Assembly (NCBI GenBank): GCA_004210455.1
Contig: SEFA01000047.1
Span: 1-50,387, forward strand
Direction: 5' to 3'
From: Rubrivivax sp.
GTDB taxonomy: Bacteria > Pseudomonadota > Gammaproteobacteria > Burkholderiales > Burkholderiaceae_C
DNA length: 50,387 nt
Below, one piece after another: positions 18,021 through 26,332 of this stretch; position 1 is the stretch's first letter, and every line of letters begins with the position of its first letter. The notes below the pieces were generated by a model that worked only from the letters and a program-made list of their open reading frames with translations, was not told where the DNA came from and searched no databases. Both the position numbers and the translations under genes were made by a program.

Positions 18021-20303
18021 TCAGCGCGCCAGCGTCTTCGCGAAGAAGGCGTCGATCGTGCGATACAGGTGCAGCTTCGCGCTGCGCCCCGCGATGCCGT
18101 GCGCCTTGCCCGGGTAGATCATGAGCTCGAACGGTCGCGCCTCGTTCTGCAGCGCCTCGGTCAGGCGCAGCGTGTGCTCGAACAGCACGTTGTCGTCCGC
18201 CGTGCCGTGCACGATCAGGAGCGGCTTGCCCAGCAGCTTCGCGCGCAGCACCAGGTTGGACTGGCGGTAGGCGTCGGTCTGGCCGCCCTTGCCGTCCTGC
18301 GGCATCCCGAGGTAGCGCTCGGTGTAGGCCGTGTCGTAGAGCGTCCAGTCCGTCGGCGGCGCGACCGCGACGGCCGAGGCCAGCGGCGTGTCGGCGTCCA
18401 GCATCGCGCGTTCGGCCAGGAAGCCGCCGTAGGACCAGCCGAAGAAGCCGATCCGCTTGGGATCCACGCCCGCCACCTGCTTCGGCAGCTGACGCACCGC
18501 GGCGAACAGGTCGTTCACGTCGACCGCGCCGAAGGCCAGCCGATGCGCGCGGGTGAACTCGCGGTCACGGTTCTGCATGCCGCGCGTGTCCAGCGTGAAC
18601 ACGCCGTAGCCGCGTCGCTGCCAATAGGCGATCAGCGCCGTGTCGCGGCTCCAGTTCCAGTTGGTCGTCGAGGTGCCGGGGCCGCCGTAGGCCATCGTGA
18701 TCACCGGATGAGGACCGGCCTTGCCGTCCAGCGGCGCGAAGTACAGCGCGTTCAGCGGCGTGCGGCCGTCGGCGGCCAGGATGTCGACGACCTGCGGCTT
18801 GGGCGCGATGCGCGCAAGCAGCGCGTCCGGGGCGTCGCCCGGCAGCGCCACCGGCTTCGCGCCGGCCTGGGCATTCACGGCCTGCAGCGACAGCGCCGGC
18901 GGCTCGCCCCAGGCGCCGCGCGTGACCAGCAGCCGCGCGCAATCGCCGTCGCCGCGGGCATCGCGCCATTGACGCGGCTGCGCGCCGTCCAGCACTCGGC
19001 TCGTGCCGTCCAGGTCGATCGCGAACAGCTCGCGCGAACGGCCGCGATCGCGCGCCGCGGCATAGACCACCGTCCTGCCGTCGCTGCACACGCGGTGCGC
19101 GACCGGCTCAGGCTCGTTCGTCAAGGGACGGCGTTCGCCCGTGCGGCGGTCCACCAGCACCAGCTGACGACGGCCGGAAGACTCGCTCGACCACAGCAGC
19201 GCCGGCTGGCCCGACAGCGTCAGGCCGGCGATCTCCTGCAGGTCGTCGTGCACCTCGACCCACGCCGGGTCGCGTTCGTCGATCACCGTGCGGCCGGGGC
19301 CGGCGCCGTGGGCGTATTCGGTCAGCGCCAGCTTGTGCTGGTCGCGCGTGAGCGTCTGCAGCCACGGCGTGCCGTCGCCGAACCAGCCGGCGCGGGCGAT
19401 GTATTCGGCGTCGGAAGGCAGCGGCAGCGGCGTCATGCGACCGTCGGCCACCTGCAGCGTCCACGCGGTGACGCGGGCGTTGTTCTCGCCGGCGCCGGGG
19501 TAGCGCTGCTGCGTCATCGTCGTGCGGTCGGAGAAGATCTGCGCGCGCGTCTTCACCGGCACGTCGCGTTCGTCGACGTTCAGCGCCAGCAGCTGCTTCC
19601 CGTCCGGCGACCACCAGTAGCCGCGCTGGCGGCTCAGCTCTTCAGCCGCGATGAATTCGGCCAAGCCCCAGAAGCGGGTCTCCGTGGCGCCCTGGGTCAG
19701 CGCGCGTGCAACGCCGCCGTCGCCCTCCTTGTCGAGCGACTGCACCCACAGCTCGCCGCCCTTCACGTAGGCGATGCGGCGGCCGTCGGGCGAGCAGGTC
19801 GGATCCTGCTCCGGCACCTGATCGTCGTTCGTGAGGCGCTGCGCCTTCGGCCCCTGGTCGCCGAGACGCACCAGGTACAGATCGCCCGAGAGCGGGAACA
19901 GCAGCGCCTTGCCCGACGGACCGCACCACTGGTAGCCGGTGATGCCGCCCTGCGAGATGCGTTTGCGCTCCAGCGCCATGCGTTCCGCTTCGGTCAGTTG
20001 CTGGCTGCGACCGCCGAGCACGTCCGCCGCCGACACCAGCTTGCGCGGCGCCCCGCCGGCCGCAGGCTGCGCCCACAGCTCGAGCTGCTCGCTGTCGGTC
20101 TCCGACGGGCGCAGGTAGCTCACCCAGGCGCCGTCGGGCGAAATCTCGGCCTGACGCACCAGGCGGCCTTGCAGCGGCGGATCGCCGAGGACACGCTCCA
20201 GCGTGAGCGGTGTCACGGGCGTGGCGGTAGCGGCGGTGGCGAACACCGGCGCCAATGCGGCGGCGAGCGCCAGCAGGCGCGAGGTCAGGCGGTAAGCGGT
20301 CAT
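18021..20303 (-). CDS. S9 family peptidase (DPP IV-like)
   Basis: Exported serine peptidase, probably a dipeptidyl peptidase releasing dipeptides from oligopeptides. Signal peptide: MTAYRLTSRLLALAAALAPV then a cut near ATAATA. Residues about 40-520 form the beta-propeller (DPPIV_N) domain. The alpha/beta-hydrolase domain carries nucleophile Ser624 in GWSYGG, an acidic Asp pair at 703-704 in HGTADDNV, and His735 in GKAHGI. 760 residues, typical. It overlaps the dus gene by 4 bp (ATGA) and belongs to a run of four peptidase or RNA-modification genes on the minus strand. Confidence 0.93.
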   Translation of the reverse strand: MTAYRLTSRLLALAAALAPVFATAATATPVTPLTLERVLGDPPLQGRLVRQAEISPDGAWVSYLRPSETDSEQLELWAQPAAGGAPRKLVSAADVLGGRSQQLTEAERMALERKRISQGGITGYQWCGPSGKALLFPLSGDLYLVRLGDQGPKAQRLTNDDQVPEQDPTCSPDGRRIAYVKGGELWVQSLDKEGDGGVARALTQGATETRFWGLAEFIAAEELSRQRGYWWSPDGKQLLALNVDERDVPVKTRAQIFSDRTTMTQQRYPGAGENNARVTAWTLQVADGRMTPLPLPSDAEYIARAGWFGDGTPWLQTLTRDQHKLALTEYAHGAGPGRTVIDERDPAWVEVHDDLQEIAGLTLSGQPALLWSSESSGRRQLVLVDRRTGERRPLTNEPEPVAHRVCSDGRTVVYAAARDRGRSRELFAIDLDGTSRVLDGAQPRQWRDARGDGDCARLLVTRGAWGEPPALSLQAVNAQAGAKPVALPGDAPDALLARIAPKPQVVDILAADGRTPLNALYFAPLDGKAGPHPVITMAYGGPGTSTTNWNWSRDTALIAYWQRRGYGVFTLDTRGMQNRDREFTRAHRLAFGAVDVNDLFAAVRQLPKQVAGVDPKRIGFFGWSYGGFLAERAMLDADTPLASAVAVAPPTDWTLYDTAYTERYLGMPQDGKGGQTDAYRQSNLVLRAKLLGKPLLIVHGTADDNVLFEHTLRLTEALQNEARPFELMIYPGKAHGIAGRSAKLHLYRTIDAFFAKTLAR

Positions 20304-21340
20304 GCGGCGATCAGCGAGTCGCTGTCTTGTTGTTCATCGAAGTCGGTATCGAGGTCGGCATCCGGCGGTGCCACCGGATCCAGCGGGCGGCCGAACAGCG
20401 TCATCGCGAGCAGGTCCGGCGCATTGATGGTGCGCACGCGCTGGTAGGTTTCCTCCGCTTCGGGATAGCGGCGGCGCAGGTAGTGCAGCCACTGCTTGAG
20501 GCGGCCGGCTTGATGGCGCGTCGCCACGTTGCGGCGCACCTGGGCGAAGAAGCTCTCCATCAGCGGAATCACGTCCGACCAAGGCAGCGCGGTGGCGCCC
20601 TGCCCCATGCCCTGCGCTTGACCGAGCGCCGCGCGCACCGCCAGCGCCAATCCCGGATCGGCCACCATGCCGCGGCCCAGCATCAGCGACGTGCAGCCGG
20701 ATTCCGCCAGACAGCGCAGCGCGTCCTCGACGGTCCAGACCTCGCCGTTGGCGACGACGGGGATGCCGACCGCCTCGCGCAGCACGGCGATCTGGTCCCA
20801 GTACGCCGGCGGCTTGTAGCCGTCGCGCTTGGTGCGGCCGTGCACGACCAGCTCCGACGCGCCGGCCGCCTCGATCGCGCGCGCGCAATCGAGCATGCGT
20901 CCTCGGTCCTCGTTGCCGAGCCGCATCTTGGCCGACACCGGCAGATGCGCCGGCACCGCGCGCCGCACGGCGGCGACGATCTCGCCGACGAGTTCCGGCT
21001 CGTCGAGCAGCACGGCGCCGCCGCGATGCCGGTTCACGGTCTTGGCGGGGCAGCCGAAGTTGAGGTCGATGCCTTCGGGATCGAGTTCGGCGAGCCGCGC
21101 GGCGTTCTCCGCCAGGCACTGCGGATCGGAGCCGAGCAGTTGCGCCCGCACCGGCACGCCGGCGTGCGTGCGTCCGCCATGGAGCAGCTCCGGCACGATG
21201 CGCGTGAACACGCGGCGCGGCAGCAGGCGGTCGGTGATGCGGATGAACTCGGAGACACAGCGGTCCACGCCGCCGACACGGGTCAGCGTGTCGCGCAGCA
21301 TGTGGTCCAGCAGGCCCTCCATGGGCGCCAGCAGAATCAT
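20300..21340 (-). CDS. dusC: tRNA-dihydrouridine synthase (DusC type)
   Basis: FMN-dependent enzyme that reduces uridine to dihydrouridine in the tRNA D-loop. It begins MILLAPMEGLLDHMLRDTLT, carries the catalytic-cysteine motif NFGCPAKTVNRHRGGAVLL, the HGRTKRDGY loop and the FMN-phosphate site VANGEVW and GRGMVADP. 346 residues. The N-terminal MEGLLDHMLR and the motif order suggest the DusC (U16) subgroup; the position specificity is inference. The ATG at 21340 starts the conserved sequence directly. Confidence 0.93.
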   Translation of the reverse strand: MILLAPMEGLLDHMLRDTLTRVGGVDRCVSEFIRITDRLLPRRVFTRIVPELLHGGRTHAGVPVRAQLLGSDPQCLAENAARLAELDPEGIDLNFGCPAKTVNRHRGGAVLLDEPELVGEIVAAVRRAVPAHLPVSAKMRLGNEDRGRMLDCARAIEAAGASELVVHGRTKRDGYKPPAYWDQIAVLREAVGIPVVANGEVWTVEDALRCLAESGCTSLMLGRGMVADPGLALAVRAALGQAQGMGQGATALPWSDVIPLMESFFAQVRRNVATRHQAGRLKQWLHYLRRRYPEAEETYQRVRTINAPDLLAMTLFGRPLDPVAPPDADLDTDFDEQQDSDSLIAA

Positions 21341-21416
21341 TGGAGGCAGGGCACCCGCCGCGCCCGTGGCGCCGCGGGTCGGCGGTCTGGAAAGACCGGG
21401 AGCATAGCGGAAGCGC

Positions 21417-21959
21417 CTATTCCTCGGCCTTATCGGCCTGCTCGACGCCCCCCGCCTTCCCGGTCTTCGCCAGCTTCTCCTCCCGGTCGCGCACGCTCAG
21501 CCACAGGCGCACGTCGAACTCCAGCTGCGAGTAGTCCGACGCCATGTGGTGGCACAGCGCGTAGAACGCCTTGTCGTGTTCCAGCGCCTTCAGATGCGCG
21601 AGCTCGTGCACGACGATCATCTTGAGGAACTCGGCCGGCGCCTCGCGGAACAGGGTCGCGACGCGGATCTCGCGCCGCGTCTTGAGCCGGTTGCCGTGCA
21701 CCACCGCCTGGCGCGTGTGCGTGCCCAGCGCATGCTGGATGACCTTGAGCTTGGCGTCGTAGGCCACCAGCGCCAGCGGTCCCGCGTTGCGCATGAAGCG
21801 CTGCTTCAGGTCCTGGGTGTAGTCGAACAGCGCCTTGTCGCTGCGGACCTCGTGCGGCTCCGGGTACTTGCGCGCCAGCAGCGGGCCGAGTTCGCCCGCG
21901 TCCAGCAGCTGCTGCGCCTGCGCGACCAGCGCTGGCGCATATCCCTGCAGGTACTTCAC
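21417..21959 (-). CDS. YgjP-like M48-type metallopeptidase
   Basis: Predicted zinc metallopeptidase of the YgjP/DUF45 (WLM/SprT-like) group. The zinc site is VVHELAHLKALEHDKAFY with His118, Glu119, His122 and a downstream His128 candidate. 180 residues, cytoplasmic, no signal peptide. The C-terminal tail is charged (Lys/Glu-rich). It starts 6 bp after the M3 peptidase stop and is very probably cotranscribed with it. The true substrate is unknown. Confidence 0.87.
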   Translation of the reverse strand: MKYLQGYAPALVAQAQQLLDAGELGPLLARKYPEPHEVRSDKALFDYTQDLKQRFMRNAGPLALVAYDAKLKVIQHALGTHTRQAVVHGNRLKTRREIRVATLFREAPAEFLKMIVVHELAHLKALEHDKAFYALCHHMASDYSQLEFDVRLWLSVRDREEKLAKTGKAGGVEQADKAEE

Positions 21960-21965
21960 GGCGCG

Positions 21966-23981
21966 TCAGTGCGCGGCGGCCGCGGCCGTCGGCGACGGCG
22001 GCGCGCCGTAGTGCGCGCCGATCCACTGTTCGAAGCGGTCGAACATCGCCTGCTCCGCCGCCGCGCCGCCATCGCCGTTGTCGGCCAGCAGTTCCGCGCC
22101 GTGGACCACGCGGACGTGCGCATCCAGCGGCGGGCCGTCGTCGGTGCGTTCGCCGCGGCGCTCGGAGGCCTCCAGCAGGTCCCGCGCCTTCGCCCAGGCC
22201 TGCTCGACGGTCTCGTCGCAGGCCTCGGCCAGATATCGGGCCGAGAACCCTTCTCCCGTCAGGCGGCGCAGCGTCGCGTCGTGCGACAGGCTGTTGCCCG
22301 GTGCCCAGTAGGCCTGCGCGAGCGCCGGCCCGATCGCCGCGTTGTCCGTGAGGTAGCCATCGCGTCGCAGGAAGAACGCCCGCGTCTGGTAGACCGCCAT
22401 GTGGGCCAGCAGGTAGCCCTGATACGAAGCCGCCGATTCCTGGTTCAGCAGATGCGGAATCGCCAGGATCGGTCGCGGCGCGCGGTCCACGCCCTGGATG
22501 CGGCGCTCCATCGTGCGGGCCAGCGCGAGCACCGACTCGGGCGTGCGGTCCTCGTCGGCCATCGCGTAAAGCGCCGCCTCGAAGTACGGCACCACGGCGA
22601 TCGCGCGTTCGTCGAAGGCGCGCATCGGCTGCGCCGACGCGATGCGGTCATGGATCAGTTCGTCCGGGATCGCCTGCCCGTCCACGGTCCGCGCATAACG
22701 CTTGAGCCAGTCCGCATCGCCGAGCAGGCTGTCGCAGAACATCGACTGCGTCTCCGCGTACGCCATCGAGGTCGGCGCGAACTCCTGCGAGAAGCAGGGC
22801 GAGTTCTGCGTGACGTTGGCAAAGTGGGCCGCGTGGCCGCCTTCGTGGAACAAGGTCATCATCGCCCGCGCCCCGCTGCCGACGTGGTTCGACGAGCAGG
22901 GCCGATGGCACGCCGGGGAGATCAACTTCACCGCCGAGGCCAAGCCCGACCAGGTCGGCAGCGGACCGTGGCAGAAGCCGTTCTGGTACTTGCCCGGACG
23001 CTGCAACAGGTCCAGCCGCATCGTCGCGCCGCGGTACTGGATGCCCAGCCGGCGGAAGCTCCGCACCCAGCGCCGCAGCGCGGGGCCGAAGGGCATGTAC
23101 GGGTCCATCCGTCGCGTCACGTCGCCGGCGCTGTGGAAGCGCAGGTTCCAGGGCTGCAGCGCGTCGGGCCCGTGCTTCGCGACGAGCGCATCGTGCGCGC
23201 GCTGCTGCGCCGACGCCGTGCGGGCGACGAAGTCGTCCAGCACGCCGAAGAGCTCCGCCTTGGTCATGCGCTCGTTCTTGCGCAGCTTCATCTCGAAGTA
23301 GTCCGGGAAGCCCAGCGCCCGCGCCAGCCGGTTGCGCAGCGCGACGATCTCCAGGAAACCGTTCTCCAGCACCCAACGCTCCAGTCCGTGCAACGCCTCG
23401 TAGGAACTGCGGCGGCGCGACTCGTCCGGATTCGTGGCGGCGTTGGTCGACAGCATCGTCAGCGTGGCGGCTTCGGTGTCGCCCCGGTCGTTGACATGCG
23501 TCGGCGCGAAGTCCTTGCGCTTGGCGAAGAGCACGCGCTCGGCCTCGATCAGCTCGGCCATCAGGCGGCGGCCTTCGTCGTTGTCGACGATGTTGGCCTC
23601 GAACACGCCCAGCCAGCCGCGCAGGCCGTGAGCCAGCGCCTGGCGGGCATCGGCAGCGGCGCCCGCATCGACGCCGACAGGGATGCTCCCCTTGCCGGCG
23701 CTGGCCGCAGCGCTCTCCACCGCCGCCAGGTGCGCACGCGTGGCGCTCAGCTTCTCCGGATCGGAGATGAACGCCTTGTAGTCGGTCTCGGCGCGGCCGA
23801 AGCCCTCGTGGTCCTCGCTGGTGGCCATGTAGGTGGCCCAGAACAGGTCTTCCTTGCGCTTGTGCACCGCGACGTAGTCGCGGTTGAGCTGATCGAAGAA
23901 AGTCTGTGCGGCCTGGAGGGTCTGTCCGGTGTGGACGGCGGACGCGCCGTTCCCCGGCATGGCAGTGGTGACGTGAGGCAT
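21966..23981 (-). CDS. M3 family oligopeptidase
   Basis: Thimet/oligopeptidase-F-type zinc peptidase that degrades short peptides, most likely in the cytoplasm since no signal peptide is present. The HExxH motif is HEGGHAAHF (His379, Glu380, His383), with a following conserved Glu-containing segment (FAPTSMAYAETQSMF). 671 residues is normal for M3. It starts 21 bp from the divergent ferredoxin gene. The three peptidases in this strand run (M3, YgjP-type, S9) suggest coordinated peptide use. Confidence 0.9.
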   Translation of the reverse strand: MPHVTTAMPGNGASAVHTGQTLQAAQTFFDQLNRDYVAVHKRKEDLFWATYMATSEDHEGFGRAETDYKAFISDPEKLSATRAHLAAVESAAASAGKGSIPVGVDAGAAADARQALAHGLRGWLGVFEANIVDNDEGRRLMAELIEAERVLFAKRKDFAPTHVNDRGDTEAATLTMLSTNAATNPDESRRRSSYEALHGLERWVLENGFLEIVALRNRLARALGFPDYFEMKLRKNERMTKAELFGVLDDFVARTASAQQRAHDALVAKHGPDALQPWNLRFHSAGDVTRRMDPYMPFGPALRRWVRSFRRLGIQYRGATMRLDLLQRPGKYQNGFCHGPLPTWSGLASAVKLISPACHRPCSSNHVGSGARAMMTLFHEGGHAAHFANVTQNSPCFSQEFAPTSMAYAETQSMFCDSLLGDADWLKRYARTVDGQAIPDELIHDRIASAQPMRAFDERAIAVVPYFEAALYAMADEDRTPESVLALARTMERRIQGVDRAPRPILAIPHLLNQESAASYQGYLLAHMAVYQTRAFFLRRDGYLTDNAAIGPALAQAYWAPGNSLSHDATLRRLTGEGFSARYLAEACDETVEQAWAKARDLLEASERRGERTDDGPPLDAHVRVVHGAELLADNGDGGAAAEQAMFDRFEQWIGAHYGAPPSPTAAAAAH

Positions 23982-24002
23982 CGCGGCAGCTTAGCGCACG
24001 GC

Positions 24003-24422
24003 ATGATGGCGACCATGGATCACGCCCATGACGCCGCCGAGGACTCCGGCACGCCCTCCTCCGCCGCGGCCCCCTCCTCCACCGCCGTCCACGCGGTCGA
24101 ACTCCATCCCCAAGGCTGGCGCTTCGACGCGCCCGAGAACGAGACCCTGCTGCTGGCGGCCCTAGAACACGGCCTGCGCCTGCCGCACTCCTGCCGCAAC
24201 GGCACCTGCCGCGCGTGCATCGCGAAGCTGGTGACAGGCCGGGTCGATTACCGCATCGCGTGGCCCGGACTGTCGCGGGAGGAAAAGGACGAGGGCTGGA
24301 TCCTGCCTTGCGTCGCCTGCGCGCGCTCGGACCTGGTGCTGGACCAGCCGCAGGCGATCAATCTCTTCGACGTCCCGCCGCCGCCAGGGTCCCGTTCAGG
24401 CCCAGGTTCAGGGTCCCGTTGA
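24003..24422 (+). CDS. 2Fe-2S plant-type ferredoxin
   Basis: Small electron-transfer protein with a CRNGTCRAC cluster-binding loop (Cys-x4-Cys-x2-Cys) and the fourth ligand in LPCVAC. The fold begins around HPQGWRFDAPENETLLLAAL. About 139 residues from ATG 24003 (ATG 24015 is equally possible; neither has a clear ribosome site). An Ala/Ser-rich N-terminal leader and a Gly/Ser/Arg/Pro C-terminal tail (PPPPGSRSGPGSGSR) extend the domain. Its redox partner is unknown. The reading frame is open far upstream, but only as a shadow of the antisense peptidase gene. Confidence 0.85.
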   Translation: MMATMDHAHDAAEDSGTPSSAAAPSSTAVHAVELHPQGWRFDAPENETLLLAALEHGLRLPHSCRNGTCRACIAKLVTGRVDYRIAWPGLSREEKDEGWILPCVACARSDLVLDQPQAINLFDVPPPPGSRSGPGSGSR

Positions 24423-24678
24423 GCCCGGCTTCGCCCGCTGCAAATGGACCGCATCTCGCACAAGCTACCTCCAGGCTGAGGCGTTAAACCCACACGCGGG
24501 TTCGCGAAAACGCCTTCCGCGCCTTTGTTCACGGCACACCCCGCATATCCATCGATCAGTTTTCACCCGGCACAGGCAGCATCCCGTCCGCGTATCAAAC
24601 ATTCCAAAGCTGACATGACCGGCCTCACGGCGTGATGCCCGACAGGCATGGTCTGCCGCGATGTAGAAGGACTCCGAC
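24423..24678. other. Intergenic upstream of chemoreceptor
   Basis: 256 bp with no gene that I can support. It contains the chemoreceptor leader. TAAA with a downstream GCGAAAAC (about 24486-24512) only loosely resembles a flagellar sigma-28 promoter and is not called. Confidence 0.5.
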
Positions 24679-26223
24679 ATGCTGAATCTGAATCGTTGGC
24701 GGCTGCGTAGCCGCGTGCTGGCTGGCTTCGCGCTGGTGATCGTGCTGATGGCCGTGGCCTCGGCGGTGGGCGTGATCCGGGTGTCGATGCTGCACCATCG
24801 CATCGAGCGTCTGGTCGAGGTCGACATGCACACCCTGGAGATCTCGCGCCAGTGGTCGGGCCTGACCGAAGGCAACATCCAGCGTCGCATCGTCCAGCTG
24901 GTCGTCGAGGACGAGAACTTCGTCAAGGCGTTCACGTCGCGCTCCAAGGAGTTGTCGGCACGGATCGACAAGATCCAGAAGGAACTCGACGAGAACATCA
25001 CCGAGAAGGAAGGCGCGCGACTGATCGACGAGATCGGCGCGGCGCGCAAGCGGTACCAGGATGCCCGCGAGGCGGCGATCAAGGTCAAGGAGGCCGGCTG
25101 CGACGTGAAGGCGGCCGCCGCGTCGCAACTGATCCCGTCGATGAACGACTATCTGGCCGCGATCGACAAGTTCGCCGAACACAACCGCGACCTGCTTCAG
25201 GCCGCGCGCAAGGAAGCCCAGGCCGAGGCGGAAAGCACCCGCAACCTGGTCATCGCGCTGATGACGGTGGCGATCGTGCTGGGCGTGGGCATCGCGCTGG
25301 TGATCACGCGCTCGGTGACCGAACCGCTGGCCGAGGCGCAGTCGCTGAGCCAGGCCATCGCCGACGGCGACCTGAGCCGCCGCGGCAAGGACGTGGACGG
25401 CACCGACGAGGTCGCCGCGCTGCGCCGCTCGCTGCAGGAGATGCAGCAGCGTCTGGCCAGCACCATCGCCAGCGTGCGCTCCTCCGCCGACCAGGTCCGC
25501 CATGCGTCGTCCGAGATCGCCACCGGCAACGCCGATCTGTCCAACCGCACCGAGCAGGCCGCCAGCAGCCTCGAAGAGACCGGCGCCGCGATGGCCCAGC
25601 TCGGCGAAGGCGTGAAGCTCAACGCCGAATCGGCCCGTGAAGCCGATGCGCTGGCGCAGACCGCCTCGCAGGTCGCCGGCCGCGGCGGCGCGATGGTCGA
25701 GCAGGTCGTCGCGACGATGAACGAGATCCAGCAGTCGTCCAACAAGATCGCCGACATCATCGGCGTCATCGACGGCATCGCGTTCCAGACCAACATCCTG
25801 GCGCTGAACGCCGCGGTGGAAGCCGCCCGCGCCGGCGAACAGGGCCGCGGCTTCGCCGTCGTGGCCAGCGAAGTCCGCTCGCTGGCCCAGCGCAGCGCGG
25901 AAGCCGCCAAGGAGATCAAGTCGCTGATCTCCGCCTCGGTCGAACGCGTGGACGGCGGCTCCCGCCTCGTCGGCGACACCGGCGCCACCATGCGCGAGAT
26001 CGTCACCAGCGTCGAACGCGTCACGCGCGTCATCGGCGAGATCTCCGCGTCGAGCGCGGCACAGTCGCTCACCCTCGGGGAAATCGGCCAGGCGGTCCAC
26101 CAGCTCGACCAGATGACGCAGCAGAACGCCGCACTCGTGGAGCAGTCGGCGGCCGCGGCCGAGTCGCTGAAGGATCAGTCCGCTCAGCTTGTCGAGACCG
26201 TCGCGAGCTTCAAGCTCGGCTGA
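24679..26223 (+). CDS. Methyl-accepting chemotaxis protein
   Basis: Transmembrane chemoreceptor. TM1 spans about 13-33, a four-helix-bundle-type periplasmic domain spans 35-188, TM2 about 190-210, and HAMP about 211-265. The signalling domain has the conserved hairpin tip [20 protein letters not shown] and [17 protein letters not shown]. 514 residues. There is no C-terminal NWETF-type pentapeptide. A good AAGGA ribosome site precedes ATG 24679. The ligand is unknown. No che genes are nearby, so it is an orphan receptor. Confidence 0.95.
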   Translation: MLNLNRWRLRSRVLAGFALVIVLMAVASAVGVIRVSMLHHRIERLVEVDMHTLEISRQWSGLTEGNIQRRIVQLVVEDENFVKAFTSRSKELSARIDKIQKELDENITEKEGARLIDEIGAARKRYQDAREAAIKVKEAGCDVKAAAASQLIPSMNDYLAAIDKFAEHNRDLLQAARKEAQAEAESTRNLVIALMTVAIVLGVGIALVITRSVTEPLAEAQSLSQAIADGDLSRRGKDVDGTDEVAALRRSLQEMQQRLASTIASVRSSADQVRHASSEIATGNADLSNRTEQAASSLEETGAAMAQLGEGVKLNAESAREADALAQTASQVAGRGGAMVEQVVATMNEIQQSSNKIADIIGVIDGIAFQTNILALNAAVEAARAGEQGRGFAVVASEVRSLAQRSAEAAKEIKSLISASVERVDGGSRLVGDTGATMREIVTSVERVTRVIGEISASSAAQSLTLGEIGQAVHQLDQMTQQNAALVEQSAAAAESLKDQSAQLVETVASFKLG

Positions 26224-26232
26224 CAAAAACAA

Positions 26233-26258
26233 ACGCCCGATGCGGGAGCATCGGGCGT
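26233..26258 (-). terminator. Terminator of tandem PEP-CTERM gene
   Basis: Perfect 11-bp stem ACGCCCGATGC / GCATCGGGCGT with a 4-nt loop. On the minus strand it is followed by TTTGTTTTTGTC, so it terminates leftward transcription from the gene ending at 26333. It sits only 10 bp from the chemoreceptor stop and may also stabilise that message. Confidence 0.85.
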
Positions 26259-26260
26259 CT

Positions 26261-26313
26261 GGGACTGGGACTGGGACTGGGACTGGGTCTGGGTCTGGGT
26301 CGAGGGTCGAGGG
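26261..26313 (+). repeat. GGGACT/GGGTCT tandem repeat, G-quadruplex candidate
   Basis: Nine GGG runs at 26261, 26267, 26273, 26279, 26285, 26291, 26297, 26304 and 26311, separated by 3-4 nt. The units are GGGACT (x4), GGGTCT (x2), then GGGTCGA variants. The plus strand satisfies the usual G3-N1-7 G-quadruplex pattern more than twice over. It lies between the stop at 26333 and the terminator, so it is in the 3' untranslated region (C-rich in RNA) of the minus-strand gene. Confidence 0.85.
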
Positions 26314-26332
26314 TCGGCTGAGGCCGACAGAC

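Noticed and set aside
18006-20447. 813-codon plus-strand frame over the S9 peptidase
   Set aside because: Antisense shadow with His/Arg/Val bias and no domain.
24486-24512. TAAA-N15-GCGAAAAC as a flagellar sigma-28 promoter for the chemoreceptor
   Set aside because: Only about half of the -10 consensus matches.
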